Shown piece by piece: positions 1 to 10,410 of a stretch of DNA of 64,000 bases (its first letter is position 1; the number at the start of each line of letters is the position of its first letter). Source of the stretch: Malania oleifera (lineage: Eukaryota > Streptophyta > Magnoliopsida > Santalales > Ximeniaceae); contig NC_080428.1 of the NCBI RefSeq assembly GCF_029873635.1, forward strand, positions 64,165,957-64,229,956, given 5' to 3'. The translations under genes were made by a program, and so were the position numbers. The notes under the pieces were generated by a model. That model saw only the letters and a list, made by a program, of their open reading frames with translations, had not been told where the DNA came from and made no database searches.

Positions 1-442
1 TTTGATACAATGAATGGTGCGGTTTTCCTTTTGAAGCTTTTAAATTTTGAACATTCAAAAGAAGGTCAGCCGACCTAAATTAAATTGGAATTCAAGGGGT
101 CTCTCTTTTTGTGGTTCTCTTTTTGTGGGTCTTGATCTTGTACTTTAAAAGCGACTGTTACATCTGAGGACTCGGTTCTCCTCTGATCGTCAACACTCCT
201 AAAAAGCAAGGGGAACTTTGTGATCTGTTCGAAACCCCGCTCACCAGATTTTAGCTTTTCTGCTTTCGCTCTTTGATTTGGCTTTTCTACTTTTGGGTCT
301 CCCCTGTTTCTTCTGCATTTTGATCTTCTTGATGAAGCAAGATCGTGAAATGTAGCATGCTTGCGGATTTGAGCGAGGTTATGGTTTTATGATTTGATTT
401 TCTTTACTGAGTATATTTTGTTTTGAGTGATCATATTGATAC
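1..442 (+). other. Upstream region of the zinc-finger gene
   Basis: Non-coding sequence before the ATG at 443, T-rich and pyrimidine-rich as in plant 5' leaders. I see no TATA box I would defend and no second gene. It probably holds the promoter or 5' UTR, but the transcription start cannot be placed from sequence alone. Confidence 0.4.
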
Positions 443-1258
443 ATGAGAGAAGATCAAAAGATGCATGTGTGCAAGCTGTGCGACAAGAGGTACCCATGTG
501 GGAAGTCCTTGGGAGGTCATATGAGGTCTCACATGATTGGGAATTCTTCTCGATCAGAAAAGAAAGCTAAACTCCACGCAAAATTGGTTTCATCTTCTAA
601 TGGTGGAAGAAAAGGTAAGAAGAGAGAGTCTGGGTTTGAAGCTGGTGAGCTTTCTGGATATGGCCTTAGAGAGAACCCCAAGAAAACATGGAGGGCCGGG
701 GACTCTGGCCCTGGCTTATGGCAAGAAAAGGTGTGCAAAGAATGTGGTAAAGAGTTTCAGTCATTGAAAGCTCTCTTTGGTCACATGAGCAGTCACTCAG
801 GAGCAAGAAGAGTTTCAAACAAATTCAAAGATCATGTGTGGACTGGTGGTAAGCAGGAATCACTGATGGATGGGCAGTCAGACACCGAGGCGGATGCCTC
901 AAGGCCGCGTAAAAGAATGAAGAAAGGGAAGCATAGCATTCTTGGTGTGTCTTCTACTTCTCCTTGTTTGGCAAATGAATCTTCATCTGTTTCTGATATT
1001 GAGCTAGAGCAAGAAGAGGTAGCTTTGTGCTTGATGATGCTGTCTAGGGATTCAGGGCATTGGGATGGTGTGAATGTGGTTGGGGAGTCTTCTGATAACA
1101 TTTCTGTCGTTTTGGAGGATAAATCATCATCTAATGATGTGAGAATTGCCATGAAGGAAAGCCTGAATTGCTTTTGTGGGGATGGGATGAATATCAAGGA
1201 TGCTGAACTTGCTCTGTTTGAGAATTCTGATTCTGGGTGTCTTTGGAATGGAGCGAAG
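443..1258 (+). CDS. C2H2 zinc-finger protein, ZAT-like (3' end lost in gap)
   Basis: Encodes 272 residues before running into the N gap. Finger 1 is at residues 10-30 (C-X2-C-X12-H-X3-H, with GKSLGGH in place of the usual QALGGH helix). Finger 2 is at residues 98-118 with the same spacing and the helix LKALFGH. A basic stretch near 153-163 (RPRKRMKKGK) is a likely nuclear localisation signal. A short box near 190-202 (EEVALCLMMLSRD) is typical of the plant ZAT family of nuclear repressors. Family members usually have one or two further C-terminal fingers and sometimes an EAR motif, which would fall in or after the gap. No stop codon is seen. The start at 443 gives a short N-terminus before finger 1; Met7 is an alternative. 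The sequence after the gap is retrotransposon, so the gene end is either inside the gap or lost to an insertion. Confidence 0.85.
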
Positions 1259-1358
1259 NNNNNNNNNNNNNNNNNNNNNNNNNNNNNNNNNNNNNNNNNN
1301 NNNNNNNNNNNNNNNNNNNNNNNNNNNNNNNNNNNNNNNNNNNNNNNNNNNNNNNNNN
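1259..1358. other. Assembly gap (100 N)
   Basis: Exactly 100 undetermined bases, a conventional placeholder for a gap of unknown size. It separates the zinc-finger gene from retrotransposon sequence, so adjacency across it should not be assumed. Confidence 0.99.
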
Positions 1359-1855
1359 ACCCATGATCAACGTGAATGCGTTATTCTCCCGCTCCCGCAA
1401 GATTAGGTCCAGCACCCGGCCCCATTCGGAGGAACATAAGGCATCTCAGGGAGGACAGTCCACCCCGGGGTGGCCAGTAGAGGAATGTAGCTCCAGCGCG
1501 AGTTTATGCCCTGACGCCAGGTGATGCAGAGGCTGCTACGGATGTGGTGACAGGTACATTTACTGTTTCATCATATCCAATTATTGTTCTATTTGACTCG
1601 GGTGCTACTCATTCTTTTATTTCTACATCTTATGTTAAATTGTGTGAGAATGAGACCTAGTTACTATATATGGCACTGTTGGTAGCTACACCATCAAGGT
1701 CAGTGATCAGATGTCAGAGGGTACTTAGAGGCTATCCGATAGAAATTCGGGGAAAAATACTACCAGTAGATCTTATTGTGTTTGATATGTGCGGGTTCGA
1801 TATTATATTGGGTATGGACTGGTTGGCTGCAAATCATATTCACATGGTCTTGTGG
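1359..1855 (+). pseudogene. Ty3/gypsy fragment: end of gag and aspartic protease
   Basis: After a short frame-shifted gag tail, the sequence from about 1496 reads as the gag-protease linker and retropepsin of a chromodomain-type gypsy element. The catalytic DSGATHSF motif is near 1590-1620, and the second half of the protease, with LGMDWL, is at 1670-1855. A stop at about 1658-1660 and the loss of everything downstream show it is dead. Homology ends near 1855, where a minus-strand LTR-like sequence begins. Confidence 0.8.
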
Positions 1856-2306
1856 GCCCCACACAACTTTGAGACCCAAGTGGGTTATACGTAACTCCAA
1901 TAGTTCTCATATGGTTTTATGAGCCTTGCACTATTTTAAGACTTATGTGGACCCCCACACGGCTTCGGGACTCATGTGGGCCCCACACGGTCTTGTGGGG
2001 CCTACATAGGATTCCTATATTATTATTACTTTATCATATATTTCTACAAATTATGTCAGTTAAAACATTATTTTATGTACTTATTTATGTAAACAAATAG
2101 TGTCTACCCTATTTATCCTATGAAATTCCATTCTGACTAGGCCAACCTCCAGGGAGCGACTGAGCCGCAATGGTCTCTAAGCACTCGCTTAGACAAGGTC
2201 TTTCTTAGGCATAAAAAATGGAATCAAGGATCCTAACAGAGAAACACTTTCCTTTTGATACTAACTAAATGACCATTATTTTATACATTTTTTTTGGGTT
2301 ATTACA
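1856..2306 (-). repeat. Gypsy LTR fragment, minus strand
   Basis: The right edge is the inverted LTR start TGTAATAACCC (minus strand) at 2306, directly next to a polypurine tract, so this is the beginning of a 3' LTR. It contains GTGGGCCCCACA-type inverted motifs (1855-2000) and, at about 2099-2255, a block that recurs at 62105-62258. The left end is a junction with the plus-strand protease fragment; no target-site duplication was found there. Confidence 0.6.
2099..2255. repeat. ~155-bp block shared with 62105-62258
   Basis: Closely similar, in the same orientation, to 62105-62258. Shared landmarks are the central CCTCCAGGGAG and a stretch reading CACTCGCTTAGACAAGGTC. Here it lies within a gypsy LTR fragment; at the other site it lies in the leader of a copia element. 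I do not recognise the family, and there is no clear pol III box A or box B. Confidence 0.75.
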
Positions 2307-2895
2307 TCCTCCCCTCCTTATAAAAATTTTATCCTTAAAATTTACTAAAATTAAAATGAGTACCTTGTATAATGTTGTTCTTTTATCCGATCATGCTATC
2401 GTCGAAAAGATGTGGATATTTCTGGCGCATTTATGCTTCTAGTTCCCATGATGCTTCCTCAATGTCATGGTTGTGCTAGAGCACTTTTACCAATGAAACT
2501 TCTTTGTGCGTAACTCTTGATCCTTCTTGTCTAAAATATGGATTGGTGCTTTTTCATATGATAGAGTGTCACTAACTTTTAACGACTCATAACTTATCAC
2601 TTTAGAAGGGTCTAGAACATACTTCTTCAACATTGAGACATGGAATACATCATGAATTCTCGATAGTGCAGGAGGTAGGGAAATTCTGTAAGCGACTGGA
2701 CCAATCTTCTCCAATACCTCGAATGGTCCAATATACCTGGGGCTTAGTTTGCCCTTTTTCCTGAACCTCATGATTCTTTTCATTGGAGCAACTTTTAAAA
2801 ATATATTATCCCCCACATCAAACTACAACTCACGCTGACGAGTATTCGCATAGCTCCTTTGCCAACTTTGAGCGGTCTTTATTTTGTCCTAGATG
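2307..2895 (-). pseudogene. Gypsy integrase C-terminus, 3' untranslated region and polypurine tract, minus strand
   Basis: Reads on the minus strand. The C-terminal integrase/chromodomain linker ([20 protein letters not shown] and [11 protein letters not shown]) is at 2816-2487 and continues upstream to about 2890 through an in-frame stop. It is followed by the stretch rich in AAATTTTAAGGATAAAATTT and a polypurine tract at 2307-2320, then the LTR. It is wedged between two plus-strand gypsy pieces (1359-1855 and 2922-4249), so it is an inverted insertion or rearrangement. The right junction carries a 17-bp direct repeat (2870-2886 and 2903-2919). Confidence 0.75.
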
Positions 2896-2921
2896 AGCGG
2901 TCTTTATTTTGGCTGCAGATT

Positions 2922-4249
2922 TTAACATCTCGGATAGAGGTGTGTTGAGATTTGGGACCAGGTTGTGTATTACAAAAGACGATGAGATCAGAAAGATGAT
3001 TCTAGAGGAAGCGCATCGTTCTTTGTATACGGTACATCCGGGTAGTACAAAGATGTATTAGGATTTGCGCGAGTCCTTTTGGTGGAGTGGTATGAAAAGG
3101 GATATTGCTCGGTTTGTGGAACAATCTTTGACATGTCAGCAGGTGAAATCTGAACATCAGAGGCCAGCAGGGCCATTGCAGCCCTTGCCTATTTCGGTAT
3201 GGAAATGGGAACATATTTCCATGGACTTTATTACCGGATTGCCGCTAGCACTTCACGGGCAAAATGCTATTTGGGTTATTATGGATAGGTTGACGAAATC
3301 TGCTCACTTCATACCGATGAAGGTTAGCTATCCTTTGAGTAGGCTAGCTGATATGTACGTGCATGAAATTGTGAGAATGCACGGGGTACCGATGTCCATT
3401 GTTTCAGAGTGGGATCCGAGGTTTACTTCTCGATTTTGGAAGAGTTTGCAGGAAGCATTGGGGACAAAGCTTACTTTTAGTACAGCATTCCATCCTCAGA
3501 CTGATGGACAGTTAGAGAGGACGATATAAATCTTGGAGGATATGTTACGGGCTTGTGTATTGGACTTTGGTGGTAGTTGGATTCAGTTTCTGCCACAGGT
3601 GGAGTTTGCCTATAACAATAGCTTCTAGGCTAGTACAGGGATGGCACCGTTCGAGGCTTTGTATGGTCGGAGGTGTCGATCTCCTTTGTATTGGGATGAG
3701 GTTAGTGAACGTCAGGTTTTAGGACTTGAACTCGTGCAACAAGCATCTGAGAAGGTAGGATTAATTCGGGAGAGGATTAGATCGGCTCAGAGTCAGCAAA
3801 AGAGTTACGCAGATGTTCATCGCCGTGAGTTAGAGTTCAAAGAGGGAGGTAAGGTACTTCTCCGTATCGCTCCGATGAAAGGTGTGATGAGATTTGACAG
3901 GAAGGGTAAGTTGAGCCCGAGGTACATCAGATCATTTGAGGTACTTGAGCGAGTGGGTCCAGTAGCCTACAGAGTTGCATTACCTTTAGCACTTTCGAGG
4001 GTCCATGATGTGTTTCACGTATCCATGTTAAGGAGGTACGTGTTGGATCCTTCACATGTTCTTAGTTATGATGAGTTGGAAATTGGGGATACTTTAGTGT
4101 ATGAGGAGATACCTATTCAGGTTCTGGACCGTAAAGTTCAGAAGCTTTGTACTAAAGAAATACCGTTGGTGAAGGTATTGTGGTGTAACCACGAGGTTGA
4201 GGAAGCTTCTTGGGAATTGGAAACGGAAATATGTCGAAAGTATCCGTAG
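2922..4249 (+). pseudogene. Gypsy (Tekay/Del chromovirus) integrase with chromodomain, decayed
   Basis: One reading frame runs from the H2C2 zinc-binding domain (about 2930-3165, ending in LTCQQV) through the DDE integrase core ([13 protein letters not shown] near 3207; FHPQTDG near 3490) to the GPY-type C-terminal domain and chromodomain (LVKVLWCNHEVEEASWE, about 4165-4215), ending with a natural TAG at 4247-4249. The core shows first D, second D (WDPRF) and E positions in family order. Three in-frame stops (3059-3061, 3527-3529, 3626-3628) interrupt it; each can be explained by one C-to-T change in a glutamine codon. No frameshift is needed over 1.3 kb, so the copy is fairly young. Confidence 0.85.
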
Positions 4250-4388
4250 TTATTCTGAGTAGTATTTGGATAGCAGGGTGGTATGAGTATGTACGTATGT
4301 ATGTAAACCTCTATTATCGTATTGTATTTAGTGGTTAGTTTTGGGGAGGGTTTTATGGTATTGTGAGCTCCCGAGACCGTGTATGTAT

Positions 4389-4421
4389 GTAACCACGGTA
4401 TTCCTTCGCCATAAGTGAGGG
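4389..4421 (+). promoter_or_regulatory. Conserved 3'-end module, copy 1
   Basis: A block of about 33 bp beginning GTAACCACGG and ending GCCATAAGTGAGGG, between the pol stop and the polypurine tract. It recurs at 14228-14260, 23867-23899, 58230-58262 (minus), 40331-40363 and 40653-40685 (both minus). I infer a role in the 3' end of the element RNA. Confidence 0.6.
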
Positions 4422-4660
4422 TATGTATGTATTGTAATGGGGCTGCGTATAAATGGCCGCCATATTCTCTAGAGAATGTATGTATGTATGGTAATGGGGT
4501 TGCGTATAAATGGCTGCCATATTCTCTAGAGTATGTATGTATGTATTGTGATGGGGCTGCATACAAATGGCCGCTGTATTCTCTAGAGTATGTATGTATG
4601 TATCGTAGAGGGACTGTGTATAGATAGTCACCATTTTACCTCAGAGTATGTATGTATGTA
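4421..4660 (+). repeat. 57-bp tandem repeat in gypsy 3' region
   Basis: Units start near 4421, 4478, 4535 and 4592, with a partial copy near 4649. Each begins with (GTAT)n and contains AAATGGCCGCCATATTCTCT or a close variant. Because 57 is a multiple of three, both strands stay open across it, giving 19-residue repeat pseudo-proteins. It lies in the non-coding stretch between the pol stop and the polypurine tract, so I do not call a gene. Confidence 0.9.
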
Positions 4661-4716
4661 GTAGTATAAATGTGTTTGTAATGAGAGATTGCAAATTTCG
4701 AGGACGAAATTTTTGT

Positions 4717-4729
4717 AAGGAGGGGAGAT
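4717..4729 (+). other. Polypurine tract of plus-strand gypsy element
   Basis: TAAGGAGGGGAGA immediately before the LTR start TGTAAGAACCC, preceded by the family hallmark AAATTTCGAGGACGAAATTT at 4693-4712. This is the plus-strand priming site for reverse transcription. Confidence 0.85.
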
Positions 4730-4991
4730 TGTAAGAACCCGAATCGTGGTGTATGGGTTTATTGTCGACCGAGGTAGAAGGATTCTCGTTGATGAAATTC
4801 AGAGGTTCGTCGAGAGGAAAAGTCGAGAGGACCAGGAAAATTAAAATATTAGGGTTCGTCGACGAAATTGCTGCCTCGTCGACAAAATCCCTAAAGACTT
4901 TGTTGACGAGGACACTAATTCGTCGACGAAATCCTCCTGGTCAAAGGTCTTTATAAGGATATTTTGGGTTTCTTCTTTGCTAAGTTTTGGA

Positions 4992-5043
<52 letters not shown>

Positions 5044-5712
5044 TCTTCGCTATTTGTTGCCTAAATTGCAAATCGAAAGTTAATGCGAGGATCAGTGAAG
5101 GATTCTCTACGTTTCTAGTGGATCGGAAGTCCGTTTCGAGCATTTTTGGGTTTCAGGCCAAAATTGAGGTAAGGTTCGATTTTCATTTCTGATTTAGTAT
5201 ATGTGTAGTAGTACAAATTGTAAGTATGTATTGTACTGTGGTTTGTAGGTTTTGGAGTTTCAGTTTGTAGTTTTGAGGACCGTAGAGTTCGTAGTTGGAA
5301 TTCGGGTTAAGGTAAGAGGATTCTGTTTATATCAGTTCATTTTCGAAATTGGGATCAGAAAGCCTGTAGGCTACGATCGTATGTACGTTTTGGCTACTTA
5401 TTTGGGGAAATCTATCGGGTAAAAACATGAAATTTTTGGGTTACAGTTTTCGGGAAAATTGGGGATTTCGGGTATCATCTCTACTTTGTTTGGAAAACTG
5501 TTGGTTGTATTAAAACTGTATTATTGAGGTGATCGTAATCCATATTTGCATAAACTGTATACTTGAATTTGTAAACGATATGATTTGCCGTAAACCAAAT
5601 AAGTGTGGTGTGTTTGTATGTATGTATTTTGTTCCAGATATTTGTGAAACAATTATGTGGCGGCTAATTACCGTACGCTGAAATGTATAGGGACGTGAGT
5701 TCCAAAATGATT
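4730..5712 (+). repeat. Gypsy 3' LTR, truncated
   Basis: Starts with TGTAAGAACCCGAATCG right after the polypurine tract. U3 carries several GTCGAC-centred motifs (about 4764-4942), a TATA-like TATAAGGA near 4950, then a (CT)n run and exon-like leader sequence. Homology stops near 5712, where a minus-strand gypsy pol begins, so the LTR 3' end is missing. Confidence 0.75.
4996..5037 (+). repeat. (CT)n microsatellite
   Basis: About 21 uninterrupted CT units just downstream of the LTR TATA region. Equivalent (GA)n or (CT)n runs sit at matching places in other LTRs of this window. Confidence 0.95.
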
Positions 5713-6700
5713 CCAGGTTCCAAACCTATCCTTTCCAGGATTTCGAAAGGCCCGGTATACCAAGGACTTAGCTTCCCTTTATTTCCGAACCTTAATACCT
5801 CTTTCATCGGAGCGATCTTCAGAAACACCATATCTCCTACCTCAAATTCCAACTCTCATCGACGAGTATTAGCATAACTTTTTTTTCTGACTCTAAGCTA
5901 CCTTGATTCTATCCCTGATTAACTCGACCTTTGTAGAGGCCTGCTGAATCAATTTCGGACCCAGTATCTGCCGCTCACCTACCTAATCCTAGTACAATGG
6001 AGATCGACACCGATGACCAAACAATGCCTCGTAAGGTGCCATCTTTACGCTGATCTAGTAACTATTATTATACACAAACTCAAAAAGCGGTAGATATCGT
6101 ATCCAACTATTCCCAAAGTCCAGTACACAAGCCCACAACATATCCCCTAATTTCTGAATAGTCTTCTCAGACTGCCCATCCATTTGCGGGTGGAAAGACG
6201 TACTGAATGTGAACTGCGATCCTAAGGCATCCTGTAGAATCTTCTGGAAATGAGACCTAAAACGTGGATCTTGATCCAAAAGAACAAAAATAGGAACACC
6301 ATGGAGTTATACAATCTCTTGCACATATAGCTCTACCAGCCTATTCAGAGAATAGCTGACTCTGATTGGAATGAAATGTACAGTCTTAGTCAATCGATCA
6401 ACTACAACCTATATAGTATTCTGCCCATGCATTGCCACAGGTAATCCCGTCACAAAAACCATCAAGATGTGCTCCCACTTCCATTTGGGGATGTCAAGTG
6501 GCTGAAGTGGTTATGCTAGCCTCTAGTGCTTTACCTTGACCTACTGACATGTCAGGCACTGCTCTACAAAACGAGCAATCTCTCTTTTCATGTTGGACCA
6601 CCAGAAAGATTCTCTAAGATTTTGATACATCTTCGTACTATCAGGATGTACGGTGTAAAGCGAATGGTGTGCCTCCTCCAGAATGACTCATTTAATCACG
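5713..6700 (-). pseudogene. Gypsy integrase remnant (minus)
   Basis: From right to left: the H2C2 zinc-binding domain with the VHPDSTKMY and CLTCQ regions at about 6700-6520, the catalytic core with DPRFRSHF and TFSTSFHPQMDG at 6279-6055, and the C-terminal GKLSPWYTGPFEILERIG at about 5852-5715. Several frames are used. The chromodomain is lost at the left junction. Confidence 0.8.
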
Positions 6701-6936
6701 ACGTCATTCGGTACACAAACCCTACTGTGAAATCTCAATATCCTATCACCAGGGCTACTGAAATCCAGCTTTAACCCACACTGGACTCCTTCCATAACCT
6801 CAACCAGCTCTAGATCCTCTTTCTGTACTACTCAGGTCCTCTCCTATAAGGTCGGCTGTACCACCAAGCTAGCAAGAATAGCCTGATGATTTCCTTCCAC
6901 TACCTCCAAGCCCAACCTTTCCAAGTCCATATATAT

Positions 6937-7212
6937 CTAATGTTGAACTCCCATTACTGAGACTGACGCATCAACTGACTTCCGACTCAGAGCATCAGCT
7001 ACCACATTTGCCTTCCCTGGGTGATAGCTAATAATACAGTCGTAGTCTTCTATCAACTCAAGCCACCTATGGTGTCTCATGTTCAGCTCTTTCTGGTTGA
7101 AAATGTACATAAGACTTTTGTGATTAGTAAAAATTTTGCATCTTTCACCATACAGGTAGTGCCTCCAGATTTTCAATGCAAACACTATAGTTGTCAATTT
7201 TATATCATGCAT
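6937..7212 (-). pseudogene. Gypsy RNase H remnant (minus)
   Basis: Contains the conserved [20 protein letters not shown] and [15 protein letters not shown] segments and the ADALSRKS end of the domain. The upstream half (7213-7550) is present but frame-shifted. Family function is degradation of the RNA strand during reverse transcription. Confidence 0.85.
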
Positions 7213-7548
7213 CGGGTAATTTTTCTCGTACTCTTTGAGTTAACGAGAAGCGTAAGCAACTACCCTGCCCTAATGCATTAAAACACAGCGAAGACCCTTC
7301 TTAGAGGCGTCACTGTTAATAACAAATCCACCATCCTCAGATGGAATGGTTAGAATTGGAGTAGTAACCAGTCATCGTTTTAGCTCCTATAAACTCAGCT
7401 CGCACTCATTGGTCCAATCATACCTCGCGTTCTTGCTCGTGAGTCGCATCAAAGGACTTGCTAAATTGGAGAACCCTTCTATGAACCGTCTATAGTAACC
7501 TGCAAGACCTAGAAAACTTCTGACCTCCTGAACATTCTTCGGTGTCAC

Positions 7549-7911
7549 CTAGTTCACTACTACCTTTATCTTATTCAGATCCACTGATGATCCTTCCTTA
7601 GACACTACGTGCCCTAAAAATGAAATCTGTTTTAGCCATAACTTGCACTTCTTCTCCCTAAGCATTTGCAGTACCAGTCTCAAATGAACTTCATGCTCTG
7701 CAGCGTTCCTAGAATACACTAGGATGTCATCAATAAATACCATGACGAACCGGTCTAAGTATTTGTGAAAGACCCGATTCATCAAATCCATAAATGATGC
7801 AGGTGCATTAGTCAAGCCGAATGACATAACCATAAATTCATAATGGTCATACTGAGTTTGGAAAGCTATTTTCAAAACATCCTCTATTTTCACCTTCAAC
7901 TGGTGATACCC
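7549..7911 (-). pseudogene. Gypsy reverse transcriptase remnant (minus), N-terminal part deleted
   Basis: Contains the fingers/palm part with [15 protein letters not shown] and the catalytic [11 protein letters not shown] motif, followed by FLGHVVS. Immediately upstream, at about 7911-7912, the sequence jumps from the protease-RT linker (YHMAPTDL) to GYHQLKV, missing roughly 85 residues of the RT N-terminus. Confidence 0.85.
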
Positions 7912-8586
7912 AGATCAGTTGGAGCCATATGATACGAAGCTCTTGATATTGGCACCGTACTTGGAACTAACTTTATTCCAAACTCCACCTCACAGTCCAA
8001 AGGTAATCCTGGAAAATCCTCATGAAACATGCAAGGGAACTCACGCACTATAGGAATCGTCTCTAATATACGTTCCTCTGCCGGCGTGTCTTTCACAAAT
8101 GCCAGATACCCTTGGCATCCCTCCCAGAGCAATCTACCAGCCTGCAAAGCTGAAAGGATCCATGGTGCAGAACGCACACACGACCCTATAAACTTGAATC
8201 CTGCTCCTCTGGAGGTCTAAACATCACTTATTTCCTATGGTAGTCGATATTGGCATAACTAGAAGACAACCAGTCCATCCCTAAGATGATATCGAAGACA
8301 TACATGTCAAATACTATACGGCCAACTGGTAGTACCCTTCCCTGGATCACTAATGGGAAATCACGGACTATTTTGCTACATACAATTGCCCCGATGGCGT
8401 AGCCACTACCAGTTCATAACCCAACTGTTGCATCTCTAATCCACACAATTTAACAAATCCTTGGGACATAAAGGAATGCGTTGCTCCTGAGTCAAATAAT
8501 ATAACAACTTTATTAGAAAGCATGTAAATATTACTTGTTACCACATCCCCAGCGTTTTCTACATCCCCTGGAGTCAAGGAGTACAC
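7912..8586 (-). pseudogene. Gypsy aspartic protease and linker (minus)
   Basis: The protease active-site region LFDSGATHSFMS lies in 8586-8368. The linker rich in EFPCMFHEDFPGLP, typical of the protease-RT junction in this clade, lies in 8177-7912. Frames change between the two. Protease normally matures the gag-pol polyprotein. Confidence 0.8.
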
Positions 8587-9599
8587 CCTAGCTTGGGCAG
8601 TACCCCCTTGCTATCCATCTCGTGGCACCTACGCACCACTTCTGAAAGGTTGTTGAGGAGCTCCACCATGCTCAGCAGATTACAATCCCTCACCTGATGT
8701 CCCATCTTGCCACATCGTAAACAAGCCCCCCATAGCCCTCCAACAGTGCCTTGCATGAGGTTTCCCACACGTAAAACAAACAGAAGCAAACGTGGTACTC
8801 TGAGAAGCACCACTACGGTTTTTTTTCTTTCAGTTGCCCTACTTTGCCCCTCTATAAGAGCTGGAAGGTGCAGGTCTCTTCTTCGAGATCTGGACCCGGA
8901 CATCCTCTTGCAGACTCTCCTCTACTACGGTGGCTTTGTCAACCAGAGTAAAAAAGTTCTGCATCTGCCAGATCATAGTCTACTTGCGAATCTCCTTCCT
9001 CAGGCCCTTCTGAAATTTCCAAGCCTTCATTGCCTCATTTGGAACCATGAATGGAGCAAAACATGATAGCTCTTGAAATCTGGCAGCGTACTGCTAAACT
9101 GTCAGCTGCCCCTGCTTCATAATCATAAATTCCTCCATCTTTGCATTCCTAACCGTGGCTGGAAAATACCATTCAAAGAATAATTCCTTCAACCTAGCCC
9201 ATGTCACAACCACAGGAATAGGTCGATGCTCTTCAAGCATCTTTATAGATTTCCACCATCTTTTTGTTTTACCCAACAACTTGAATGTTGCAAAGGCTAC
9301 TTTTTGCTTCTCAGTGCAGTTCAAAACATCCATAATCTTCTCAATCTCCCTGATCCAATTCTCAGTTCGAATCGGGTCTGCACTTCCCATGAAAACAGGA
9401 GGTTTCAGTCGTGTGAACTGATCAATAAAACTGCCCAACTCAGTTGCAAGACAATCTTGCCCCTATTCATCCAAACCACCTCAGCCATCAGCTACAGAGC
9501 GAAGTCCAGCAAAATATTCGTGGAATCACTGCCAGCCTCAAGGCTAGCTCCCTCACTACTATTGCCTCTAACATTGGCAGTATTATCCCTAGATTCCAT
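8587..9599 (-). pseudogene. Gypsy gag (minus)
   Basis: The probable ATG is at 9599 (minus). The gag core (LKPPVFMGSADPIRTENWI, RWWKS, FFEWYFPATVR) is at 9438-9094. Zinc-knuckle-like cysteines (CFTCG and CLRCGKMGHQVRDC) lie near 8660-8790. Stops and frameshifts are scattered through it. Confidence 0.8.
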
Positions 9600-9980
9600 T
9601 CTGAAAAGCAATTGAGGAAAGCAATTAGAAGCTTAACCAACTAATACTGCAATACTATAAAATTACTTCCCATAATAACAGTTCTAGTACTGATGTACCC
9701 TAATGACTCACATGCTCATTCTAACTTGAGTTCTGGCCTCCCACTTAGAAACAAAATCGCCAATAGATTGTTGAGATTTTCTGAACCTTTCGAATGATCT
9801 AAAAAAGTACAAAAGTCTATCAATGGATTTCTGTCTTTAGGTATACAAAGCTACACTCGCTAATCTTATTCACATCCTAAACTCTAGTTTATTCTAAACT
9901 ACAAAACCTAGTATCCTAAGTTCTGAGTATACCCCTAACTAGGTAGTATGAATCGCATCACACTTCCGACTGGTTAAGGT

Positions 9981-9991
9981 CTTTGATACCA
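9981..9991 (-). other. Primer-binding site (tRNA-Met type), minus
   Basis: The minus strand reads TGGTATCAAAG, a slightly decayed copy of the TGGTATCAGAG site complementary to initiator tRNA-Met. It lies three bases inside the LTR edge at 9995. Confidence 0.8.
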
Positions 9992-9994
9992 TAC

Positions 9995-10410
9995 TATAAC
10001 GCCCCAGTCCTTTATACGAACCCAAAGTGCTACTACACATACTCTATTATACATGTATTTGATAAGCATATATAAACTACTCGTCCTAAATAGGGACAAA
10101 CATGTGTAACTCAGAAATATATGTAATCATGCACAGCGGAAAACATAAACATTCTCATTCGGGGTTCTATTAAACATATACCAGAGTTCTATCTATATTC
10201 CTTAGTACAAAAGATCCATGTTTAAAACCTAAACATATTACAACCTTTTACATTCTACCAGGCTAATAACTTAGTATTGATACAAAAACTTACGTATACT
10301 AACAAGACTATATGTGCCAAAGTCCTTCTAGAACAACTAGGATTGATGTCCTGTAGGACCTAAAACAAAGGTTGTAAGATTAGGGTGAGACACTTCTTAG
10401 TAAGGTGGAA
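9995..10410 (-). repeat. Outer gypsy 5' LTR (minus), piece 1 (LTR 3' end)
   Basis: Begins TATAACGCCCC, the decayed form of TGTAACGCCCC seen at other LTR ends here. It contains the CAGCGGAAAAC landmark found near the 3' end of these LTRs. It is interrupted at 10410 by an inserted repeat and continues at 12740. Together with 12740-14018 and 26148-26686 it makes an LTR of about 2.23 kb. Confidence 0.75.

Larger units (their letters stand above)
5713..9994 (-). mobile_element. Decayed Ty3/gypsy internal region, minus strand
   Basis: Read on the minus strand, the order is primer-binding site (9981-9991), gag (ATG near 9599), zinc knuckle, protease, reverse transcriptase, RNase H, H2C2, integrase core and integrase C-terminus (ending near 5713). 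This is the chromovirus order with integrase after RNase H. Numerous stops and frameshifts and one large reverse-transcriptase deletion make it non-functional. The 3' end and 3' LTR are missing at the junction with the plus-strand LTR. Its 5' LTR is the split LTR starting at 9995. Confidence 0.85.

Noticed and set aside
1194-1524. Frames crossing the first N run
   Set aside because: The X residues are gap placeholders; nothing can be inferred across them.
4977-5192. Open frame with a run of Leu-Ser
   Set aside because: It is the (CT)n tract in the LTR leader.
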